DNA of 64,000 nt from Jaapia argillacea MUCL 33604 (lineage: Eukaryota; Basidiomycota; Agaricomycetes; Jaapiales; Jaapiaceae), in assembly GCA_000697665.1 (NCBI GenBank), contig KL197709.1, positions 2,417,599-2,481,598 on the forward strand, given 5' to 3'. Every line of letters starts with the position of its first letter. Within the stretch, counting starts at the first letter, position 1. Shown piece by piece: positions 36,923 through 48,214 of the stretch. Below the pieces are notes generated by a model. It was not told the origin of the DNA. It saw nothing but the letters and a program-made list of their open reading frames with translations, and searched no databases. The position numbers and the translations under genes were made by a program.

Positions 36923-37754
36923 CTTGAATGGACTTGACCAGGTCTCCTCATCCTTTGTTTGCATCGCGCAACAGTTCCGGTGAACAGTTTCGGACAATGG
37001 AGATGACATGGAATCGATTTGTTGAACTATCAGATTGAACACAGGCAGATATATGTAACTTTACGCAGCGAGATAGCGGTCAGGAAGAGGAGCGCTAGTT
37101 GACGAGAAAAAAGTTGGACGTTGAGCAGTGGGTTTCTCGGTAAGCTAATAAGGGAAAATGATGAGTCACACGATAATTAAACGGAGCGCGAGCGCGTTGT
37201 TTGTTCATGCTTGTGGCGGCCTGTGGTGAATTTCAAACGGTTTTCTTGTGGCAGGTCGTATGTAGGAGACTTAAAGTTTGAACGTGCTTGAACTTGTCAT
37301 GAAGATCCTTGCCTTGAGTTGCGCCTACCCTGCAAAGACCCAGAATCGAGTGGATGTACATGTGTAATATGCTTACTCTGGGCCATAGTATCGTTTGTCT
37401 TTCTGTCTCAGTGGGGTGAGCCGCAAGTTCTAAAAACATCATCCGACAGCATCCTTTGTCTGTATCTGTGAGAATGTGGGTCAAAATAGAGACCCGTTGG
37501 TCAGAGAGAAGCCGCTGAGACGAACAAAGGCCACTCGGAGACGGGAGTAATTCAGGGCGTGTAATAATGATGGTGCGACGCGTCCAAACGCGACGACAGA
37601 CCACAACAACGCGACATGTTGAAGGTTGAAATTCCAAACACACGTAAAGCCGTTTGGTGGTTAAAAAGCCTACCATTTCACTACCCTATCCTCAACTCAG
37701 ACCACCACCAGTCATCCATCTCATTGCCTTTTAAGCTAGCCCTGCAATATCGCA
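36923..37754. promoter_or_regulatory. Shared R2-R2 promoter with MluI cell-cycle box-like sites
   Basis: The 832 bases separate the two divergent R2 genes. A full MCB element ACGCGT lies at 37578-37583, with two further ACGCG cores within the next 35 bases (AACGCGA near 37587 and near 37608). On the copy A side, CGCGTT at 37193-37198 is an ACGCG core in reverse. In ascomycete yeasts MBF binds ACGCGT and drives ribonucleotide reductase at G1/S. The same control here is inferred. Confidence 0.5.
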
Positions 37755-39296
37755 ATGGCCTCTACATCTATCATCCCCCGTGCTACCACTCCCGGGCCTA
37801 CTCCCAGCAAGAAGGTGCGTGATGTTCACCTGACTTTCATCATTCCCTACTGACCCTCATACGTCCAGGCTGCTGCTGCCCTGGAAAAGTTCTCCTTCAC
37901 TACCCCTACAAAACCGACGAAGAAATCTGCCACCCTCCTCGTGGATGATCGTCGTCGTTCTACGTCACCACACTCTGACGAGGATGTCTTCTCAAGCAAG
38001 TCTGAGACGCGACAGGAGGAACAGGAAGACGCTGAACCTTCCGAGGAATCGTTGGAGGAGCTGCGAAAACGTTTTGTCGGCGAGGTTGATTTACCCGAAC
38101 GTAAGTCGTCTGTTACCTCCCATTTTGTTCCATCTAACGCGACTACAGACGAGGAGCCTCTTCTCAAGGAGTCCAAGAGGAGATTCGTCCTTTTCCCTAT
38201 CCAATATCATGAGGTGAGCTCGCTGTCTGATATCCCAAATTTGATACTGACGGCGTCGACAATAGATCTGGCAAATGTACAAGAAGGCGGAAGCTTCCTT
38301 CTGGACGGCTGAAGAGATGGATTTGTCCAAGGATCTCCACGACTGGAATAACCGCCTGAACGACAATGAGCGCCATTTCGTTTCGCACGTCCTCGCATTC
38401 TTCGCGGCGTCCGATGGCATCGTCAATGAAAACCTGGTCGAGCGGTTCTCCAACGAGGTCCAAGCCGCGGAAGCCCGCTGCTTCTATGGCTTCCAGATTA
38501 TGATGGAGAACATCCATTCGGAAACATACTCCCTCCTCATCGACACGTACATCAAGGACGCTGCCCAACGCGAGTACCTCTTCGACGCCATCGACACCAT
38601 CCCCTGCGTGAAGAAGAAGGCTGACTGGGCGATGACATGGATCTCCGACAAGGGTGCAAGCTTCGGCGAGCGTTTAGTCGCGTTCGCGGCGGTCGAAGGC
38701 ATCTTCTTCTCTGGCTCCTTCGCCTCCATCTTCTGGTTGAAGAAGCGCGGCTTAATGCCCGGGCTTACCTTCTCCAATGAGCTCATCAGTCGCGACGAGG
38801 GTATGCACACGGACTTCGCATGCCTTCTCTTCAGTCACCTGCGCAGACGACCCCATCCCGACATCGTCAAGAAAATCATCACTGAAGCCGTCGCTATCGA
38901 GCAAGAGTTCTTGACTGGTGAGTACACTTCTAACCTCAGTGGATGATTGAACCTAACCGACTTCCGTTTGCAGACGCGCTTCCCGTGGGGTTGATTGGTA
39001 TGAACTCGAAGCTGATGTGCGAGTACATCGAATTCGTCGCCGACCGCCTCCTCATGGCGCTGGGGAACCAGAAGGTGTACAACTCGATGAATCCCTTCGA
39101 TTTCATGGAGAACATCTCTCTCCAAGGGAAGACGAACTTCTTCGAAAAGCGTGTCTCGGATTACGCGAAGGCGAACGTCAACCACACCAACTCGTCTGGC
39201 TCAAATGAATCGAAGTCATTGTGAGTAACTCCCTCTCGTTGTGAGGTGATGCGATACTCACCATATCTCCACAGTACTCTGGATGAGGATTTCTAG
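37755..39296 (+). CDS. RNR2: Ribonucleotide reductase small subunit (R2), copy B
   Basis: Start ATG 37755 ([14 protein letters not shown]); exon 1 is 37755-37814. A disordered acidic N-terminus ([20 protein letters not shown]) precedes the catalytic core. Core motifs: [119 protein letters not shown] and [19 protein letters not shown]. It ends in FTLDEDF after a last intron, the classic R1-binding tail. All landmark residues of class Ia R2 are present. Third positions are strongly C-biased in the large exon, suggesting high expression. This looks like the main R2 of the cell, with copy A a diverged partner. Confidence 0.95.
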
Positions 39297-39319
39297 TCGA
39301 CTTGATGTCGACCGACACA

Positions 39320-39635
39320 GCTTCGGAGTCATTCATTGTAATCCACTACGTTTATTGCATACCATTTCGCTTAGATTACCGCTACGTTTATCGCATCCTG
39401 TATGATTCTAGATCTGTACAACATCATTGTCAACATTTACTTACTACTATATGAATACCACCCACTTGCATTCCAGACTCACGATGACACGGACGATGCA
39501 CCGACCCTACAACCTGCCGACGATGGTAACATGCCCTTCATCACTGAAATCTACGACTCACTTCCGTAGGATGGTTCCCGAACCACGATGTTTCCGAATA
39601 GGACCGGCTTGCCTGACACAGAGATTGACCCGACC
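39320..39635 (+). pseudogene. Decayed partial duplicate of the GNAT gene 5' end
   Basis: This stretch is clearly similar to 39640-39906. Shared blocks include AGATCTGTACAACATCA, GATGCACCGACCCTAC and CCCTTCATCACTGAAATCTA. It covers the upstream sequence and about the first 60 codons of the acetyltransferase gene. The copy has a 14-base deletion after ATCTAC and several stops, so it is not coding. It sits between the R2 copy B stop and the intact gene. A short internal repeat (CTACGTTTAT followed by GCAT, twice) lies near 39345-39390. Confidence 0.7.
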
Positions 39636-39722
39636 CTCCCAGCGTCCGAGTCATTCATTTATGTTTATCGTATCCTGGATGCTCCGAGATCTGTACAACA
39701 TCACTTTCAACGTTAGTACTAC

Positions 39723-40425
39723 ATGGATACCACCTGCCAGTGCTTGCATCCTGGACTCGCGAACGATGCACCGACCCTACGACCTGCCAACGATGGGGAC
39801 ATACCCTTCATCACTGAAATCTACAACGAGCAAATTCGCACTTCCGTCGGGTTGTTCCTGAACCACGAAGTTTCCGAAGAGAACCGGCTTGCCTGGCTCA
39901 GAGATTTACAAAAGGGTGCTTATCCATGTGTTGTCGTCGAGGTGGACGAGGTTCGAGAGGATGGAGTACGTTCAAAGAGAACGATAGGTTGGTGTAACAT
40001 CGGGCGGTACAGGTCGAAGGCTGCGTATGATGCGTAAGTGGACAACCGTCCTGGCTCCTTGCATAACAAATCAATTTTGGGTGAACGTTCCAGGACCGCC
40101 GAGATTAGCCTCTACATCCATAGAGACTTCCGGGGAAGGGGACTAGGGTCACTTTTGTTAGGAAGCGTAGTGGCTGAGGCCCGTAGCCGTAAATTTCACA
40201 CATTGCTAGGTGCGACTATCTGCCTTTCTGTGCCGGTGCTAAAGATTCAATTGGTCCAATCGACTTGATGAACGTTTTTTCCATGCAGCTATGGTCACAG
40301 CACAAAATACAGATTCGTGTCGGTTCTGGGGAAAACATGGCTGGGGGCAGGCAGGAGTAACACGGGAAGTGGGGTGGAAATTCAATCAGTGGTTGGATGT
40401 TGTGACATATCAGATCATCTTGTAA
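39723..40425 (+). CDS. GNAT-family N-acetyltransferase (phosphinothricin acetyltransferase-like)
   Basis: The protein probably transfers acetyl from acetyl-CoA to an amine. It starts at ATG 39723, reading MDTTCQCLHPGLAND and then LRPANDGDIPFITEIYNEQI, typical of GNAT strand 1 and helix 1. RTIGWCNIGRYRSKAAYDA precedes an intron. Exon 2 gives ISLYIHRDFRGRGLGSLLLG, the acetyl-CoA-binding RxxGxG motif. A third exon reads AMVTAQNTDSCRFWGKHGW and ends TYQIIL at 40423-40425. Length is about 185 residues, normal for the family. The PAT-like pattern NEQI with RGRGLG suggests that subgroup; the natural substrate is unknown. The truncated duplicate just upstream may carry part of an old promoter. Confidence 0.8.
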
Positions 40426-41175
40426 ATATTCAATGACGTTTCCAAGACGTTTACACAAGGTTTTACAGTCGGAAGGTCCAAGGAAATTCGAGGAACGCCA
40501 TCATTGCCTCGTCTGTATGAGGCCTTTGATCCAAGGGCGCGAAGTTCAGAAGTCTCGATCTTGCTATCTGCTACAATCTTCTCATGCTCTTCAGGCGTCC
40601 CGGTTGCGTCCATGGGTGATCCAGCGATAATTGTTGTCCTGTCGTAATCAGCCGATTTCTGGACTATACGGCTGACTCGATCCCCGGTGCATGTCGTTCA
40701 CAACTCAACTGCAATTTTGGCCGGTCAAAGAATTAAATTTGGCCAAAGTACAGAGGATTTGGCGTCTGGCGGACGTTTATTGGCCACGCTGCATGGCTAC
40801 GAGACGTTGATACCCCAAACGCCACGATGGTGAAGGGACGGGGGAATTTGTCTTCGCAGAGGCCGCCATTTTCGCGGGTCACTCTACACCGTTTATCCCT
40901 GGCCGGGACGGGGGCGAGAGCCTCCATGTGTGAGATCGAGACGACATCCTCAATGGCCCTCCGCAAACTTCATAAAATGAACAGGTCCGTCCGTTGTCGT
41001 ATTCCTTACTCCTCTCAAAAGCTCTGAGCGACTACCTCCCTTCTTACACTTCCATCTGGCCTCCACTGTTCCTCCGTCCTCTACAGGTGAGGGACAAAAA
41101 AATTGACGGGAGTCCATCATCTAATGGTGATATTTCAGGTCGGAATAACCCCAATCGTCGATCTCAACCATCACA
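40426..41175. other. Intergenic, no gene seen
   Basis: Short frames on both strands without support. It contains the 3' flank of the acetyltransferase gene and the promoter of the disordered gene at 41176. No clear TATA box. Confidence 0.4.
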
Positions 41176-42900
41176 ATGCCTTTGCTATCCCCACCGTGGA
41201 AGAAAAAGAAGTCGGGACCCCCTTCCACCTGCTCAGCGGATGATGAGATGGATTTCGACAATTGTATCATGCCCAGTGGGGGTCCGACTTTTTTGGACGA
41301 CTATGTCCTCGAAGATGTCTTTGCATCCAACGCAGCTCTGGGAAGACGACGGTCGGCAAGTGTGCCGCAGTCGTCCACTGCCCGTTCTTCTGCCGTCCTG
41401 CCTTCGGACATTTCTTATGAGAGGGCACAGTCACGCGGGCCTGTTGACGAGAGTGAGAAGTTCGAGCAGCGCGATATCGTCCCTTCACACATCCTCACCC
41501 GACGGAGGTCTCGATCGTTTGAGAAACCACGAGTAGCCCCGAGGCCTCCCGCCAACCAGATTCGCGGGTTGGCGAGCGCAGCTGCTTCGCGATCGGCGGT
41601 ATCTCTTATTCCCCCATCGCTGGGCTCGGGCCCCTCCTCGTATTCGCTGTCCAGTCACGACCGCGATGACTATGATTTTGATGATGAGTCCTATTTTATG
41701 CGGGCTATGTTGGGCGACGATGGTAGCTCGTCAGAGCTGGACGTCGACGCTGTCACGCCTACTTTCTCATCCTCTCAATGGAGTTTAGCAAGCTCCAGTT
41801 CCCCCATTACCCCCACCTCCCAACCACCGGTCTCGCCAACCAAAAGCTTACCACCAGTTCCACGCTCCGCTACACGCCAGCCGAGTCATTGGGCGTCCGA
41901 CCCATCCACCCCCTACGAATCCAGTCACGGCCCAACCAAGCTCGCAAGACCTGCGGACCGTCGACCAACCGAGAGGGGTCCAAACCCTAGAAAACATTTA
42001 CCCTGGAGATCATTCGGAAAGGAGTATGACGACGACGAAGATTTCCTTGATATGGGTGATGGGGATAGCTCATTGCTAACCAAAATGCAAGAGTCGAGGG
42101 TAAAACGTCAAGCGCGATTATTCTCCAAAGACTCACCTCCCCGCCTCGACTTCGTTCCAACTACACTTTCTCCGATACGACCCGACGTTCATGTCATTGG
42201 GTCCCCGGAATCACCGCTCTTTGACCCTACGGATTTCATCCTCCCTTACCTATCGTCACGGTCGAGCGAATCCGTTGACGTTGTTCCGGCCCCAATCCCA
42301 CCCACCGACGACGATCATACCCCAAACACCTCCACCTCATTGTTTCCGCTATCGATGTTCCCATCCCCACCCCCACTATCGTCCTTCCCAGTCCCACCCT
42401 CATTGCCGCCCAAAATTGCACGGAATACCCCCTCTCCCATACCCCCTTCTCGACCCACCATCCCCAAATCCCTCCCGTCCACACCTGCCAAATCGAATAC
42501 CCGTCCATCTACACCATCTAGGTCGAATCCTCCACCATCTACACCGTCCAGACCGAATCCCCCACTATCTAGGTCCACCATGGCCACCACCACACCCTCT
42601 AGGTCTGCTCTACCCGCCACTTACCCGCCCCGACCAAGACGGCCATCCACAGCTCCCGTCCGTTCGGAGCTGCCGGAGATTTCGATGGTCTCTCGTCTTA
42701 CCACCCTCGGTTTCGGCAGGCCCTCGCTGGAACGACGACCTAGCAATAACAACCGAGCCCACCGAGCGTCGACCAGCACCGCGAGCTCCTCAGGTGGATC
42801 GGATATACCCAGAGTGTCGAATGACAACCGAAAGATACCATCAAAAGCGCTCGCTCTTCTTGGGCGTGACCCAGGAGCTCCTTGGGGGATCGCAGTTTGA
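41176..42900 (+). CDS. Large Ser/Pro-rich disordered protein, function unknown
   Basis: A single 574-codon frame starts at ATG 41176 (MPLLSPPWKKKKSGPP). Composition is Ser, Pro, Arg and Asp-rich with many SP/TP and RRxS sites (ASVPQSS, LTRRRSRSFEKP), typical of a phosphoregulated disordered protein. Residues 440-490 are an imperfect tandem repeat built on RPSTPSRSNPP / PPSTPSRPNPP. Short conserved-looking pieces occur at PTFLDDYVLEDVF (about residues 37-49), DESYFMRAMLGDDGSSSELD and near the C-terminus KIPSKALALLGRDPGAPWGI. The last resembles an ordered docking motif. No domain or family is recognised. The absence of introns in a 1.7 kb frame is unusual beside intron-rich neighbours. Confidence 0.7.
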   Translation: MPLLSPPWKKKKSGPPSTCSADDEMDFDNCIMPSGGPTFLDDYVLEDVFASNAALGRRRSASVPQSSTARSSAVLPSDISYERAQSRGPVDESEKFEQRDIVPSHILTRRRSRSFEKPRVAPRPPANQIRGLASAAASRSAVSLIPPSLGSGPSSYSLSSHDRDDYDFDDESYFMRAMLGDDGSSSELDVDAVTPTFSSSQWSLASSSSPITPTSQPPVSPTKSLPPVPRSATRQPSHWASDPSTPYESSHGPTKLARPADRRPTERGPNPRKHLPWRSFGKEYDDDEDFLDMGDGDSSLLTKMQESRVKRQARLFSKDSPPRLDFVPTTLSPIRPDVHVIGSPESPLFDPTDFILPYLSSRSSESVDVVPAPIPPTDDDHTPNTSTSLFPLSMFPSPPPLSSFPVPPSLPPKIARNTPSPIPPSRPTIPKSLPSTPAKSNTRPSTPSRSNPPPSTPSRPNPPLSRSTMATTTPSRSALPATYPPRPRRPSTAPVRSELPEISMVSRLTTLGFGRPSLERRPSNNNRAHRASTSTASSSGGSDIPRVSNDNRKIPSKALALLGRDPGAPWGIAV

Positions 42901-43151
42901 TATTTATTAGACGTCTCTCAGAGCTTTGAATCACTCCTTTACTGCATGTTAACTTGCTTTCAACACCTTCGCTGCCCCACCAGGCACTGTCAGCCGATGG
43001 ACTGTATATACACGATGTAATATTAGCAGCACTCGAATCTAAGGATATCGAAACACTCGCTAGGCTCCTCGTCTGACTTCTTAAGAAAGAACTGGTGATG
43101 CCCGGGAGGTCGCACAAGACGGCGGCGATGAGGGTAAGATCGAGGGACATC

Positions 43152-43531
43152 CTATCTTTCCTTCCTCGTTTCGGGTCGAACCTTTGGCGGTGGGGGTCTG
43201 TCTTCCATCAATGAAACGGTGACATAACCCACAAGGAAAATATTTGCTGCGAATACGGCCGTCAAAGCCGCATACGTTGAATTTCCTGACAAGGAAAATC
43301 AGAATCGACGCACGAGACGACAGTATTGTCAAAACGCACCATTCCACAGGTACTTTTCAGACAGAAAGTAAGATGTGATGGGGACAATGGCCAGAGACAA
43401 GCTGAAGATGATTAATTTGATGAGGATACCTCTAGACGACGGTTAGAAGTTGGGCGACACTGAAGGTTATGCTAGCGCTACCCTTGTACAGCTTGTTCAG
43501 TCACTTTTGCAGGAGCGACTTGCTGGGACAT
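43152..43531 (-). CDS. VMA21: Vma21, V-ATPase assembly factor
   Basis: A 90-residue protein in three exons. Exon 1 gives MSQQVAPAKVTEQAVQG, exon 2 a membrane span (ILIKLIIFSLSLAIVP, then SYFLSEKYLWN) and exon 3 a second span (ALTAVFAANIFLVGYVTVSL) and a basic tail PKVRPETRKER. Two membrane hairpin spans with a short cytosolic basic tail fit Vma21, the ER chaperone that helps assemble the V0 sector. The C-terminal Lys/Arg residues could act as ER retrieval signal, as in yeast. It is divergent with ALG8, 166 bases between starts. Confidence 0.87.
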
Positions 43532-43697
43532 GATGGAATTCTGTCAAGTTGCATCTGCGACGTCACTGACGCGTCCAAAAGTTGAACGCGTCGGGGCTGT
43601 CCCACCGTCTCACGCTCTTGCCACATCACTCGGCCGACAGGCTGGTCGGAATACCTGGTATCGAAGACTCCTCGACCATTGTCATAGTGGAGATCTC

Positions 43698-45941
43698 ATG
43701 TCTATTCGTTACGCGAGTCCCTCTAGGAAAGATGTCCAAACACCATCATCGAAGCGACCTTCATGGCTTAGCTACTCGTTGGACATAACCTCATCGGAAT
43801 TCGATATCCTGTGCCTGTCTACTTGCCTGAAGGTCCTACTATTCCCTGCCTAGTGCGTTATCTCTTATTCTTGGAGAGAGTCGAAGAGGATGTACCTCCG
43901 AACCCACCCAGCCGTTCCACAGATTTTGAGGTACACCGCAACTGGCTTGCCATAACACACTCGTTACCCCTCTCACAGTGGTATTACGATGTGAGTTACC
44001 TCCCCATATTTCTCGCGGCATCAACTAACCCCTGTTCAGACGACATCAGAATGGAGTCAGTGAGGCATCCGTTCCGTTCCTTTAATCACTATCTCACTCG
44101 CATGCTACAGCGTTGGATTATCCCCCATTTTTTGTGTACTTTGAGAAGGTTCTCTCCATTCCAGCATACTTCATTGACCCTCGCATTGTGGACCTTTCCA
44201 ACCTCAACTATGATGCCTGGTCTGTTATCGTTTATCAAAGGACCACGGTGATTATAACCGAACTTGTCCTTGCAACGGCTTTGTGGAGGTAGCTACTTCC
44301 CATCCTGATCACAGACGCCATTGAACTGAAATTTGCCAGGTTTATCCGAGGAGCAATCGACCCTTCGACTCAGCGTATCATATCCGCTTCTCTGTTCCTT
44401 CATCCAGGGTTTCTTATAGTCGATCATATCCATTTCCAATATAACGGATTCATGTTTGGTATTCTTCTCTGGTCGGTCCTTATGGCTCGGGAGGTATGTT
44501 GTCACATTGCCTTGCGTACACCCAATTGATCCCGCCCACTAGGGCAACAAACTTGCAAGCGGGTTCCTCTTCGCCGTCCTGCTCAATTTCAAGCACATTT
44601 ATATGTATCTCGCAGTTAGTAGGCACCACCACCGCCATTCAGACTGCGTTTTGACAGTGCTTCCGACAGCCCGCGTACTTTGTATATCTTCTCCGGTCCT
44701 TCTGCATGTCCCCGCAGGGAGCTATCCTCCCTGCCAAGTTCCTATCTTTAGCAAACACAGTCATCCTCGTCTTTGTTGTTTCTCTTGGCCCCTTCGTCCT
44801 CATGGGCCAACTTCCGCAGCTTCTTTCCAGGCTTTTCCCCTTCACTCGTGGGTTGAATCATGCGTATTGGGCACCTAATGCTTGGGCATTGGTGACTGCC
44901 GCAGATCGAGTCCTTTTGCGATGTAATTTACTTCTCTGTCACACCCTCACCTCACTCACCCGTGTCTCGCAGATGTCAAGAGAAGCGGTGCTAATGTGGC
45001 TCTGAATATGTCCGGTGTTGCATCGACCTCTAGAGGTCTCGTAGGAGACACCGTGTTTGCCGTCCTGCCCAACATCAAACCACTGCACACCTTCGTCATT
45101 ACTATTGCATTCCAGCTGGTCTGTTGCCCTCTACCGACTTTGTTGCGGCATCTGACTGCTTTCTTGTAGGTATTCTTGGTCAAATTATGGAGGAGACCCA
45201 CCTACAAGTCGTTCGTGACGGCGCTGACCCTCTGTGGTTACACCTCATTCATGTTTGGTTGGCACGTTCACGAGAAGGCCATTCTTCTAGTTCTGGTCCC
45301 ATTGAGGTAAGATGATATTTCACTTGTGTTCATCATCGCTCACCCTCCTATAGCCTGTTAGCTGCAGAGAGCCATGCTCATTTCCGAACCTTCCTTTTGG
45401 CGAGTGTCGCTGGTGTCTTCTCTCTGTTCCCTCTGCTCTTCACGCCCGCAGGTCTGATTTTCACCGCACCACTTTCCATCCATACTGAACCTCTTCGCAG
45501 AGACGTTCGTGAAGGTTATTTATTCTTCAATGTGGGCGCTCTTTGTGATGATGCCGCTGAACCGGCGATTATATGAGTGAGCACACTACCAACCACCACA
45601 TTGCTCTCGCTGAGTGTCGACCTGGTACTCAATCTTCCAGGTTCCCACCTTCTTTACCCTTCGTTCTCATTGATGGTCTGGAAAAACTGTACCTAGCAGG
45701 ATTTCCTTTGCTGCAGCTCTTTGTCACCGTCTTCCCCATCCTCGCAGGATCAAGCTCCACTCCCACAACGACTTGCACGCCATCAGGCGACTTCGCTTGT
45801 CCAGAACCGGACCCCGCCGCCTCAACTTCCAATAGCGCGGCCATGGAATTCCTACCGTTGATGCTCACTAGTGTTTATTGTGCGGTGGGGTTGGTTTGGG
45901 CTTTCATCAGACTAGGTGTTATATATCTTAGACAGAAGTGA
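43698..45941 (+). CDS. ALG8: Alg8, dolichyl-P-glucose alpha-1,3-glucosyltransferase
   Basis: The enzyme adds the second glucose to the dolichol-linked oligosaccharide in the ER lumen. Start ATG 43698 ([14 protein letters not shown]). Exon 1 ends with the first span [15 protein letters not shown]; the next begins [20 protein letters not shown] and QWYYD. The family motif [12 protein letters not shown] is made across introns near 44044 and 44112. Then [68 protein letters not shown] and [16 protein letters not shown]. About a dozen hydrophobic spans end with [12 protein letters not shown] at 45939-45941. ALG6 shares the layout, but the HFQYNGF and [10 protein letters not shown] forms favour ALG8. 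Confidence 0.88.
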
Positions 45942-46022
45942 TGTGCTGTTATTCGTCGGAATGTTGCGATACGAAAGCAGGAGAACTAAGGCTACATAGA
46001 TGCAATTGAGGACCACGAGGAG

Positions 46023-47856
46023 CTACTTCTTGACAATGTGCACAACTGCGAGGAATGAGGCGATTAGGCGACAACACAGATGCGATGATGGATGCACTCA
46101 CCATCTTCATCCTCAAGAATGTGCTCTAAACCAACTTTCTGGCCTCTCGAGTGTTTCGCGCTTGCGCCCCAAACGATAGCACTGAACATGGGAATTGTCA
46201 ACAAATTTGATCAATGGAGTGGTATGAGGTGCTTACTATTTCATCTGCTTCGCGATCTCTTTGTGAATGGAGTTGCAAAAGTCTTCAACTGAACACTTTC
46301 CGCGCCTCAACACGACGGGCTGAGTGTAATCGGGAGGAAGCTTGCGAGGTTTGGTGTAAACGCGGACAAGATCTAGGGCCTCCCACATCTTTTCGATCAA
46401 TTCGTCGACGTTGAGCCATTCCTTGGAGGAGATTGGTACGCTGTTTGGGATTTTGTATCTGCAGGCAGAGTTTAAGCAAGGAAATGAGGATGGTAGCCAT
46501 GGATATGGCTTACAAAAGATCAAGCTCTTCTATTGAGATTGCGTCAATCTGAATATCAACGTCCGGCCAAGTCAGGATATATAGCCCTCAAGAGAGTTCG
46601 GTATGATCGTTACCTTGTTCAGCACCTGTGTGGAGGGGGCTAGTTTGAGATTTGGTAGCAGTAAGAGAGACGAAAAGAACAAACATAGATGGCTGGTATA
46701 TACACTCTATTGCCGGAGGGTTAGTTTGCAACAATCTATAGACTGGACAGTTACGTGCCGGTTGCCTTCCACAACATCCACCAGGTCATCAGCAGTGGCA
46801 TTCGGTTCCCGAATAGCAACATCAGCGTTGCTGATTTTGTATTCGCTTAACACAGCCTTAATCTCATCTTGGTCAATATTCGTAAGTGGGACGGTGTTGG
46901 TGATCGCTATTCCGCCTTTCTCTTTCTTGCGGACGAGGATGGCTGGAGGTTTCTTGTTGAGTCTGATACCGAAACCTTCCAGTTCGCCTTCGATGATACT
47001 TTTGTCTGCGAGTGGTTTGAGGACGTCAAGGACGATGAAGATGAGGTTGCATGTGCGAGCGACTGGGAAGCGGGAGACTCTCAGTTGAAGATCAGTTGAT
47101 GTAGGTCCTGACTCTGCATACCAGCAATGACTAAAGGTAGTATTTAGCGGGGTCATCTATGTGGGTGGGTTCGCGTTACTCACCTTGGCGACCTCGACCT
47201 CGACCGTCGTTCGCACCCTCAATGATACCAGCTGCGGAGAGTTGTGAATGTGAACCAGACGGGATATTGAAGATGATGCGCACGTAGATCTAATATCTGA
47301 ATGGGTGCACCATGTACCTTCACTGTACCGGGAACTGTGGTGAGGGTTGTGAAGTCGATCTCGGACACTTCCGAATGTGTTCCAGTCAGTTTTGACATTA
47401 ACGTCGACTAGTTGTAGGCCCGTCAGATGCAAATGAAAAGGATCAGCATTGAATTTGAGTTACCTTCCCGACTGAAGGGAAGCCGACGAATCCAACAGAC
47501 GCGACACCCGTCCTGGCGACATCGAATCCCAAGCCGCCGCCACCTCCCCCACCGCTCTTCGGGTCGAGAAGCTCACGCCGAAGCTTGGCAAGCTTCGCCT
47601 TGAGCTGGCCCAAGTGGTAACTTGTGGCCTTATTCTTTTGGGCTGAGAGTTGATGGTTTACATGGGATTTGAAGGGATCATGGGTTGAGTGGACGCACTT
47701 TTGGCCTGGAAAAGAGGTCAGTGATTGTGAGGAGGAGGTGACGGTTCAAAGTGCTCACCATCTCATCTTCGATTTCCTTTGAACTTTAATTTAGAACAAT
47801 AATGCCCTCCGATAATCTGAGCCTGAGCATACCTTGATCCTCTGAACGGTCGTCAT
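46023..47856 (-). CDS. RBG1: Drg1/Rbg1, OBG-like translation GTPase
   Basis: Start 47856 (MTTVQRIK). The N-terminal helix-turn-helix region [16 protein letters not shown] is followed by a Gly-rich loop. The GTPase motifs are [16 protein letters not shown] (G1, split by an intron), TLTTVPG (G2), [18 protein letters not shown] (G3, made across an intron) and YVLNKIDA (G4). The inserted S5D2L region and C-terminal TGS domain ([54 protein letters not shown]) complete the DRG pattern. The end is VVHIVKK at 46023. DRG1 binds ribosomes and helps translation in the cytosol. Length is about 367 residues, as usual. Confidence 0.92.
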
Positions 47857-48214
47857 TGTGCCAGAATATGATCTACAATGTAAATTGTGAAGAATGTGAA
47901 GTCCCAAAATGGCAGGATCGTAGCGCGGCCACCGTCGGAAATTCCCGCGTATGGTTCGTCGTTTATGGCAACTGGTCCTCTGTCTCCCACCGTCTTCTGC
48001 TTTCTGTCTACGACTTGCCGTGTTGTTCCCCACAATCCCTTCGGGTTTTAGCCATTCTTTTCTCTTTCCGACAGTCTCTACTGTGTGTGCGGCTGGCTGC
48101 GCCTGAAGCTGCTTCCTTGAACGACATCGACTTCGCCGCCATTCATTTCTGTGCACCGTCACAAAACCCGTCGCCTGGACCCGTCAAAGCTCTATCCATC
48201 TGAATATAGTTAAA
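47857..48214. promoter_or_regulatory. Divergent promoter, RBG1 / KCH-type gene
   Basis: 358 bases between start codons. GAATATAGTTAAA directly precedes the rightward start and is too close to act as a TATA box. No clear control site is seen. Confidence 0.35.

Noticed and set aside
35574-39296. R2 pair as an assembly duplication
   Set aside because: The two copies differ at many residues, in N-terminus, intron sequence and codon bias, so they are true diverged paralogues.
42191-42910. 239-codon His/Pro-rich plus-strand open frame
   Set aside because: It is a shifted shadow of the 574-codon gene, and its composition follows from that gene's Ser/Pro codons.
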